64,000 nucleotides of DNA, taken from assembly GCA_964019135.1 (NCBI GenBank), contig OZ025252.1, forward strand, positions 3,302,823 to 3,366,822, in the 5' to 3' direction. This DNA comes from Arenicola marina. Lineage: Eukaryota > Annelida > Polychaeta > Arenicolidae. The first letter of the stretch is position 1. Each line of letters opens with the position of its first letter. Shown here one piece after another: positions 56,140-64,000 of the stretch. The notes under the pieces are model-generated. The model had not been told where the DNA came from. It did no database searches and saw only the letters and a program-made list of their open reading frames with translations. Position numbers and translations under genes: made by a program.

Positions 56140-56480
56140 TGACGGTGAGATCAGACTGACGGCGACATCAGACTGACGGTGAGATCAGACTGACGGCGAC
56201 ATCAGACTGACGGTGACATCAGACTGACGGCGAGATCAGACTGAAGGTGACATCAGACTGACGGTGAGATCAGACTTTAGGGTGACATCAGACTGAAGGT
56301 GATCTCAGACTGACGATGACATCAGACTGAAGGTGACATCAGACTTTAAGGTGACATCAGACTTTAAGGTGACATCAGACTTTAAGGTGACATCAGACTT
56401 TAAGGTGACATCAGACTGAAGGTGACATCAGACTGACGGTGACATAAGACTTTAGGGTGACATCAGACTGAAGGTGACCT
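56140..56480. repeat. ~17-bp minisatellite directly upstream of gene B
   Basis: Repeats of ACATCAGACTGACGGTG and ACATCAGACTTTAAGGTG end about 20 bp before the gene B start codon, so they fill the expected leader or promoter. Confidence 0.9.
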
Positions 56481-56496
56481 CAGTATCGGGCTGACC

Positions 56497-59188
56497 ATGT
56501 CCCTGGAGGAGGCGACGCGTGTGGTGACGGACGTGGTGAGGAGCGGCATCACCACTGAGGAGGTTCGCGCCACGTACGCCACGTGGGCAGCCACGTACGA
56601 CAAGGTCAGTGACGTCACGCGGCGGCAACGCCATTAAACTTTGGGTTTTTATATGGATGGAAATAAGTTCATTAAATCTAAATATATACATAGTCTCAAA
56701 AATATTGTTTTTGTCGCCTAGCTGCTTGATTGGTAAAATATTGTTTTTGTCGCCTAGCTGCATGATTGGTAAAATATTGTTTTTGTCGCCTAGCTGCATG
56801 ATTGGTAAAATATTGTTTTTGTCGCCTAGCTGCTTGATTGGTAGACAATACGCGTTTCAAATGAATGCCAGGATTGCCAAGTACACGTTCATGTTCTGGC
56901 AGATAATACACGCACGTATGTTGTTGTCAATTCTGACCCGCCTTGTCCATTCTGACTCGACCCACGGTACAATGTATATAGGAAAAATCCGTTTTCCGGT
57001 CACGCTTCTACTTCGCTGACATTTCTCCTAACAATCTAATGTAGCTTATGACATAGACTAACGTAAATAAATTGGAGAAGGACCGGTATTTAAAAATAAA
57101 GCTCCCGATTCATAGTTTCAAGAAGCAGCAAGTTGTTAATGTTACTAGTGTTGTGAGATCTCCATACGTCCTTGATACCGCTAAACTCCACTACTCCCAA
57201 TAGCAGTCTCGAAAACGAAAATGGAGAGTAATCATATTTCCTCTCCCTTCGGGTCCGAATTGACACTGAATTCAGAATCGACAACAACACACGCAACTCT
57301 TCTTTTATCAGCTCGATTTTAGCGTGGTGTTTTGTAGTGAGTTCGTTAAAATCATTCATCTGTAACCCGGAACCCTCCCAACATCATGCCCATGTCCCTC
57401 TGTTTGTCGCTACAGGATCTGTCCCAGCTGGGTTACGGGCCGCCCCGGTTCACGGCAGACGCTGTACGGACAGTGCTCGGGGAACAGCTTGACGCAGAGA
57501 TACTGGACGTGGCCTCGGGCACGGGACTCACCGGCCAGCTGGTAAGGTCAGAGCGTTAACGGAAATTTTTTTTGGTGTTTCAGGCCGCTTTGGTGCACAC
57601 AATGGCTAAACTGAGCCAAGGAACTTCCCGAGACGACGAAGGAGGAATGGACGACATGCCCTAGATTACGGGCCCGCGTACGACCTGGGCTATAACCACA
57701 TGGCTTTACTGCCAGCTACACGAGCTGGGCTATAACCACGTGGTTTTACTTCCAGCTATATGGACTGGGCTATAACCACGTGGTTTTACCTCCAGCCCTA
57801 CGAGCTGGGCCTTAACCACGTCGTTTTACCGGTTTTACTTCCAGCTACACAAGCTGTGCAATAACCACGTGGTTTTACTTTCGGGTACACGAGCTGGGCT
57901 ATAACCACGTGGTTTTACTTCCAGCTACACGAGCTGGGCTACAGAAACGTGGACGGCGTGGACGCCAGCCCCGAGATGCTGAAGGTGGCTGGAGATAAAC
58001 ACGTGTACAGGCGCCTCATCTGTGACTACGTGGGGACCAACAGGCTGGACATCGAAGACGGTAAGTGTGGGGGTGGGTGACGAGAAAATGTTTGCGGTTA
58101 AACGCAAAGCACGGGTGGTCGCTGCATAATAAATGTCCCATGCTGTAACGCCCCCCCCCCCCCCCAAAAAAAAAAAAAAAAATTAACTTCTACTTTAAAG
58201 CCATGTGTCCTCCCTCCAGACACCTACGACCTTCTGGTATCATGCGGCTCCTTCGTCCCGGGTCACCTGACCCACGAGTGCTTTCCGGAGCTCATGAGGA
58301 TCACCAAGCCAGGTAAGCTGAAGACCGACTATAGAGAGGACACTCCAGTACTTCATTGAGAGAGCAAATGTGTGTGTGTGTGTGTGATGCAGCCTCCAGG
58401 AGACCCTGTAGCGTCCTACGCCCAGCCGTTCCAAACACTCGCACTATCTTCATTAAACCGGACGTGGAAGGACTGCATTTTCTTGAAATTTCTTTAAATG
58501 TTACTTGTTACTTGGGCACTTTTTTTAGAACTATCAAATGTTAACCTAATTCCCGAGAAGTAGGACTACCAGACGTCTAGATACCGGCGATTATGAAACT
58601 AGTTACACCGACAAGTCACGTGAGGCGACGAATGGAATCCAAGTAATGCATCCTGGGACTTTTAGTCTCACGCGACACGTAACCTAGCAACGATCCCAAC
58701 TGGCCCATCCCCCTGGATGAATTGTTCGTGTCCACCCCCTATCCCCACCCACATCTCCCCAAAAAGGGTCTCCATATACAGTCTTCGACTCATTCCGTGA
58801 GGGGAGAGTTATATCTCTGTTTGTCGATTATTTTCTCAAGATATTCGCACCCTCCCACGCCAGGACGGCGCTGCGCAGCTTAATTGGGCAAATAGGACAA
58901 CTTATGTCTAATAACACACTATGTAAGGTGAACAAAGGCTAGAGTTCACATTTTCCACGTCATGGCTTGTCCCTTGTAGGCGGCCATATTGTCCTGATCA
59001 TCGCGGCCCACCACCTCGACAAACCAGAGTTTAAGGACAAGCTGGAGCCGGCCATGCAACGTCACCATGACGACGGGCAATGGCGGTGGGAGTCGTCGTA
59101 CCCGATAGAGAAGCTCTTCGGCGACCTTGCCGGCAAGGGGTACCACTTCGAAGTGACCAAGGCTGGCGCTAAAAACAATGCTAACTAA
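56497..59188 (+). CDS. METTL27: METTL27-like methyltransferase, gene B
   Basis: Five exons with the same phases as gene A: 56497-56604, 57416-57541, 57925-58060, 58220-58312, 58980-59188; 223 residues. Motif I reads ILDVASGTGLTGQ (Ser in place of Cys), the post-I motif NVDGVDASPEML, and the C-terminus extends to KAGAKNNAN. Exons 3-5 are close to gene A while exons 1-2 have diverged more, suggesting unequal ages or gene conversion of the 3' half. Function as for gene A: SAM-dependent methyltransferase, substrate unknown. Introns hold a 36-bp repeat (intron 1), the exon 3 acceptor minisatellite (intron 2) and a C/A run (intron 3). Confidence 0.9.
56690..56845. repeat. 36-bp tandem repeat in gene B intron 1, four units
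   Basis: Unit AAAATATTGTTTTTGTCGCC plus TAGCTGCATGATTGGT. Confidence 0.92.
57675..57924. repeat. ~40-bp minisatellite carrying copies of the gene B exon 3 acceptor
   Basis: About six units of the same family as in genes A and C (CTACACGAGCTGGGCTATAA plus the acceptor region). The true exon starts in the last unit at 57925. Confidence 0.92.
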
Positions 59189-59394
59189 TACAGGAGACTG
59201 TAAACCGTAGTAATGATATATACCCATAATACGGCGACAGTCCTTGAGACCATGTCTTCTATATCATGTCATGTAAGAGTGCACGAAATGGGTGCAGTTC
59301 TGACATCAATGAGGCTAAACGTGCGTCATTTATGGCCAGGCACCGGGTTGGTGAAAGATTAAAACGACCCGATTATGGATGGTACAGCAACAGG

Positions 59395-59575
59395 CAAAAT
59401 CTAAAGCTTAAATACTTCTCCCTATATTATCGATTATTATAAAACAATGATGAAATTTTAAAGGTATTGCCTCTTTTCTTTCGCACCCCGTCAGTACTTC
59501 ACCGCTCAGTAGTCCACGCTTGGCCTGATGTACAGGCAGTAACAAGGGGTCTAGGGTCCCAGCGCTGGACTCTTT
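59395..59575. repeat. 3' flank block of gene B, shared with gene A
   Basis: Counterpart of 53850-54030, with the same TCCCTATATTATCG and AAGGGGTCTAG landmarks. Confidence 0.7.
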
Positions 59576-59769
59576 TTTTTTTTGCCACAATTTGCCACAT
59601 TTTATTATAAATTGTTCTCCCCTGACATGGCGAATCATTGCTACGGCATAGGTCACTTATAACTCGCGCCTATCATTTAATACAATACTCCAGTTCGTGG
59701 GCTCTGACATTGAAGCACCACCCACCCCCTCCCCCCACTACGGGAGGATGGACCGAAATGTTGGTAGAA

Positions 59770-60275
59770 CTTGAAGCCATATGTGAGAGCACATCAGTAT
59801 GTACCTTCATAGTGGGCACACCACCAATGTATCCCCGAGTAAACAACTATCGCGTCGAATGGACAATGAGCCCAATAACATCTCTGGGCGTGCAAATATC
59901 AGCAACTCCTATAGCGACCTTCTTAAAAATTACGATGACATAAGAAAGAAAATGACAGGGATTTTGAATATATGGCGACAACGTCATCTTACGCTCAATG
60001 GTAAGGCAGTGATAGTCAAAACCCTGGTGATTTCGCAGCTAACCTATCTTATGTCAGTATTACCTTCACCTGATGCAAAGACGATGAAGAGTTTACAAGA
60101 TAATATATTTAATTTTATGTGCAACGGTAAACATCCCGAACATAGAGATAAAAAAAAAGCTTTAAAAGTCGCCTGGGTAAAACGCATTGTAAACAGTGAG
60201 TCGTGGGCAATATGGGTACATGGTTATTTTGGAGCAATATGGACCGTCTATTTTGGAAATTCAATAAACATGTAA
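59770..60275 (+). mobile_element. LINE (L1/Tx1-like) reverse transcriptase C-terminal remnant
   Basis: The frame reads DIRKKMTGILNIWRQRHLTL, then NGKAVIVKTLVISQLTYLMS and later LQDNIFNFMCNGK, the thumb and following region of an L1/Tx1-type reverse transcriptase. It is followed directly by the 22-bp satellite. Confidence 0.75.
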
Positions 60276-60347
60276 AGATTTAATTGCGACAAAACTCTAC
60301 CGTATATATCAAGAATTTTTTCACAAAGGAAATACACCCGGCATAAC

Positions 60348-61935
60348 ACGCTCAATAGTAATCACATCCACGCTCAATGGTAATCACATCCACGCTCAAT
60401 GGTAATCACATCCACGCTCAATGGTAGTCACATCCACGCTCAATGGTAATCACATCCACGCTCAATGGTAATCACATCCAAGCTCAATGATAATCACATC
60501 CACGCTCAATGGTAATCACATCCACGCTCAATGGTAATCACATCCACGCTCAATGGTAGTCACATCCACGCTCAATGGTAATCACATCCACGCTCAATGG
60601 CAATCACATCCACGCCCAATGGAAATCATATCCACGCTCAATGGTAATCACATTCACGCTCAATGGTAATCACATACACGCTCAATGGTAATCACATCCA
60701 CGCTCAATGGTAATCACATTCACGCTCAATGGTAATCACATCCACGCTCAATGGTAGTCACATCCACGCTCAATGATAATCACATCCACGCTCAATGGTA
60801 ATCACATCCACGCTCAATGGTAATCACATCCACGCTCAATGGTAGTCACATCCACGCTCAATGGTAATCACATCCACGCTCAATGGCAATCACATCCACG
60901 CCCAATGGAAATCATATCCACGCTCAATGGTAATCACATTCACGCTCAATGGTAATCACATACACGCTCAATGGTAATCACATCCACGCTCAATGGTAAT
61001 CACATACACGCTCAATGGTAATCACATCCACGCTCAATGGTAATCACATACACGCTCAATGGTAATCACATACACGCTCAATGGTAAACACATACACGCT
61101 CAATGGTAATCACATCCACGCTCAATGGTAAACACATACACGCTCAATGGTAATCACATCCACGCTCAATGGTAATCACATTCACGCTCAATGGTAATCA
61201 CATACACGCCCAATGGTAATCACATACACGCTCAATGGTAATCACATCCACGCTCAATGGTAATCACATACACGCTCAATGGTAATCACATCCACGCTCA
61301 ATGGCAATCACATCCACGCTCAATGGTAATCACATCCACGCTCAATGGTAATCACATCCACGCTCAATGGTAATCACATACACGCTCAATGGTAATCACA
61401 TCCACGCTCAATGGTAATCACATTCACGCTCAATGGTAATCACATCCACGCTCAATGGCAATCACATCCACGCTCCATGGTAATCACATCCACGCTCAAT
61501 GGTAATCACATAAGGCTTAATGGTAATCACATCCACGCTCAATGGTAATCACATACACGCTCCATGGTAGCCACATACACGCTCAATGGTAATCACATAC
61601 ACGCTCAATGATAATCACATACACGCTCAATGGTAATCACATCCACGCTCAATGGTAAACACATACACGCTCAATGGTAATCACATACACGCTCAATGAT
61701 AATCACATCCACGCTCAATGGTAATCACATACACGCTCAATGATAATCACATCCACGCTCAATGGTAATCACATCCACGCTCAATGGTAATCACATCCAC
61801 GCTCAATGGTAATCATACCCACGCTCAATGATAATCACATACACGCTAAATGGTAATCACATACACGCTCAATGATAATCACATCCACGCTCAATGGTAA
61901 TCACATCCACGCTCAATGGTAATCACATACACGCG
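60348..61935. repeat. 22-bp satellite, about 72 units
   Basis: Unit CACGCTCAATGGTAATCACA plus TC, with CATACACG and CATTCACG variants. It ends against the block that forms the 5' flank of gene C. Confidence 0.96.
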
Positions 61936-62305
61936 CGGTATTCGTGGCTATTGGAGTTCTTGGGCTACATTGTCGTGGCTTGTGCCCCCCCCCCCCCGTA
62001 GGCGCCCCCTAAACGACTTGAGACAGCGACAATGAGCCCGCCAGCCTGGGCGAATGCCCTAGAACACCACAGCAGAGCGTGTCTAGTACACCTCGACACT
62101 GCAACGGTCGCAACTGAACATGCCTCTAACATCCATGACGAAGAGGAGGAATTGAAAGGAAACGAACAAGGGATTTGAAATCATCAACAACATCTGAAAG
62201 CGACCAAGGATTGCTCAATCGGACATTTGTAAGAGGAAACTGAACGCTGAAGCTGACAGTTATCGCACGGCGGTCAGCCTCCATAGGCGACGAACACACG
62301 TCACC
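61935..62305 (+). promoter_or_regulatory. 5' flank of METTL27-like gene C
   Basis: Matches the flank of gene A (48955-49360), including the C-run and the last ~70 bp before the ATG (GACAGTTATCGCACGGCGGT). Confidence 0.45.
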
Positions 62306-64000
62306 ATGTCGAGCGAGGAGGTTCAGAGAGTACTGAAGTCCGCGTCGAGGAGTGGCGTGACCCCTGAGGAGGTCAAGGCCACCTACGCCAAGTGGGAGTC
62401 CACCTACGAACAGGTAAGTCGTCTAACCTCTATATCTACTTTGTAATGATTGGCAAACAGTACATAATACTATGTTAATGCCTCTAGTTTGATTGGAGTT
62501 AAATAGTACTGCCCACCAGAAAGGTTATATATCAGGGGCGTAGTTAGCCGTATCCGCGTACGCACGTGCGTACACATTGGGCTGTGCAGGCACGCGCAAT
62601 CCTGTTGTTTGGGCGTCCACCTACGTACAGGTCAGTGGCCCAACCTCTCTATATCTACAGTGTAATGTACACCTACTCAGTTATTTGATGCAGTCAACAA
62701 ACCCAACTCGCTAGTTAATAGCGTATGTAGTGCTGCACTCTCCACTCCTTTGCTTGGGGTCTATTACATTTGGTTTAATAGTAATGCCTGCCCACCAGAA
62801 AAATTATATCATGCTGACGTTGCGTGCATACTACACTCATCGGAAAGCATGGAAATATCTTTGTCGCTCGGGTTCTATGAATATCTGGATATCTACTCAA
62901 AACTAAAATGCAATCTTGTACAACAAAAACTTTAGTATATCATAACTGCGCAATAATTTTAACGTGACGGCAGCTGGTGTGGCTTTGTCTCAGGACCTGT
63001 CCACGCTGGACTACGAGACACCCCGGTACATAGGGGAGGCGGCCCGCAAGGTGCTGAAGGACCGCACAGACGCCCAGATACTGGACGTGGCGTGTGGAAC
63101 CGGTCTGGTGGCCCAGCTGGTAAGGTCGGTTGGTTGTATGTTCAGGTCGCTTTAACCACTTTTGGTCTCATCGCGTCAATGGGAGAAGGAAGGGAAGAGC
63201 GGAGCCACGTCCCCGAGCGTAACCCCCTACTCTCTGCGAAGAAGGACATGGGGTCTTTATCCCGCGGCCACACAGACATGGCCAAAGCGGGGCGCGAACC
63301 ACCGATCCACGTGCCGTTAGGCTCTCAGGTGGCCAGAGCACTCCAGGCGAGCGCTCTAACCCACGGAGCTACCGGGGCGGCCCCGCCAGCTGGTAAGGGA
63401 GTCTGTATGTATGACACCATGCATGGAGCCCATTTGACCGGGCGAGCTGGACGACATCCACGTGGACTAAATCGTGTTCTACGTGCTTGGCTAGAGCCAA
63501 GTGGTTTTAAACATAATTATTGGACAGAAGACATATCGTGGTTTTACTTCCAGCTAAATGATTTCGGATGTAGCGGTTTGGTTTGATTACTGGCTACACG
63601 TGGTTTTACTTCCAATTACACGAGCTTGACTATAACCACGTGGTTTTAATTCCAGCTACAGGAGCTGGGTTATAACCACGTGGTTCTACTTTCAGCTACA
63701 CGGGCTGGGCCATAACCACGTGGTTTTACTTCCAGCTACACGAGTTGGGCTATAACCACATGGCTTGACTTCCAGCTATACGAGCTGGGCTACATAACCA
63801 CGTGGTTTTACCTGTTTTACTTCCATCTACACAAGCTATGCCATAACCACGTGGTTTTACTTTCAGCTACACGAGCCGGGCTATAACCACGTGGTTATAC
63901 TTCCAGCTACACGAGCCGGGCTATAACCACGTGGTTTTACTTCCAGCTACACGAGCTGGGCTATATAAACTTGGACGGCGTGGACGCCAGCGCCGAGATG
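62306..64000 (+). CDS. METTL27: METTL27-like methyltransferase, gene C (runs off the window)
   Basis: Exon 1 62306-62413, exon 2 62994-63119, exon 3 from 63947 to the window end (incomplete). It is nearly identical to gene A in coding sequence and much of the introns, so it is the youngest duplicate of A. Motif I is ILDVACGTGLVAQ and the post-I motif NLDGVDASAEM. Intron 1 lacks the foldback element of gene A but has an extra copy of the exon 1 end (62608-62680). A SINE sits exactly at the exon 2 donor. Exons 4-5 should lie beyond the window; whether the gene is intact cannot be told. Confidence 0.85.
62608..62680 (+). repeat. Extra copy of the exon 1 end and donor in gene C intron 1
   Basis: GGGCGTCCACCTACGTACAG followed by gtcagtgg and CTATATCTAC repeats the end of exon 1 and the first ~30 bp of intron 1, as seen at 49450-49495 in gene A. 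Confidence 0.8.
63126..63385 (-). mobile_element. tRNA-derived SINE inserted at the exon 2 donor of gene C
   Basis: Full-length SINE flanked by a perfect 13-bp direct repeat CCAGCTGGTAAGG (63113-63125 and 63386-63398). The duplicated bases are the last codons of exon 2 plus the 5' splice site, so both sides carry CAGCTG/gtaagg. Gene A has a single uninterrupted copy. Confidence 0.9.
63530..63946. repeat. ~40-bp minisatellite carrying copies of the gene C exon 3 acceptor
   Basis: About ten units of the same family as in genes A and B, ending at the true exon 3 start (63947). Confidence 0.92.

Overview
The window looks like genomic DNA from an invertebrate animal, most likely a cephalochordate (amphioxus, Branchiostoma). 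The reasons are intron-rich genes with GT-AG splice sites, a fused glutamyl/prolyl-tRNA synthetase with six WHEP repeats, a tandem cluster of METTL27-like methyltransferases, many transposon families, and abundant minisatellites that straddle splice junctions. From memory, splice-junction minisatellites ('mirage' type) have been reported in amphioxus; I could not check this. The species call is an inference.

Layout. 1-13060: three tandem copies of a ~3.96-kb unit carrying broken Mutator-like transposase sequence (minus strand), an I-PpoI-like His-Cys-box endonuclease reading frame (plus strand) and telomere-like TTAGGG tracts. Copy 3 is interrupted by a 1.97-kb inverted-repeat element and truncated. 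13.5-15.5 kb: remnants of two non-LTR retrotransposons. 15.6-19.3 kb (perhaps extending to 21.7 kb): a minus-strand gene for an unrecognised protein with a duplicated Cys/Trp-containing region, one predicted membrane segment and a coiled-coil tail. 20-25.9 kb: retrotransposon and SINE remnants and a 21-bp minisatellite.

25957-47009: minus-strand EPRS1-type gene. I could place 21 exons that join in frame and cover the end of the GluRS anticodon region, six WHEP domains and all of ProRS (about 1204 residues). The N-terminal GST-like and GluRS catalytic exons are not found anywhere between 47 and 64 kb. 49361-64000: three plus-strand METTL27-like genes (A and B complete with five exons, C running off the window) that arose by tandem duplication.

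The most striking pattern is that many minisatellites are amplified across exon/intron borders, so introns contain rows of copied splice acceptors or donors with a few codons of exon attached. This happens in EPRS (at least four junctions) and in the METTL27-like genes (exon 3 acceptor in all three, exon 4 donor in gene A). In gene C a SINE landed on a 5' splice site and its target-site duplication copied that site. Nothing here shows that the two gene families act together; they are neighbours, perhaps nested. All exon borders were read by eye from splice consensus and reading-frame continuity, without transcript data.
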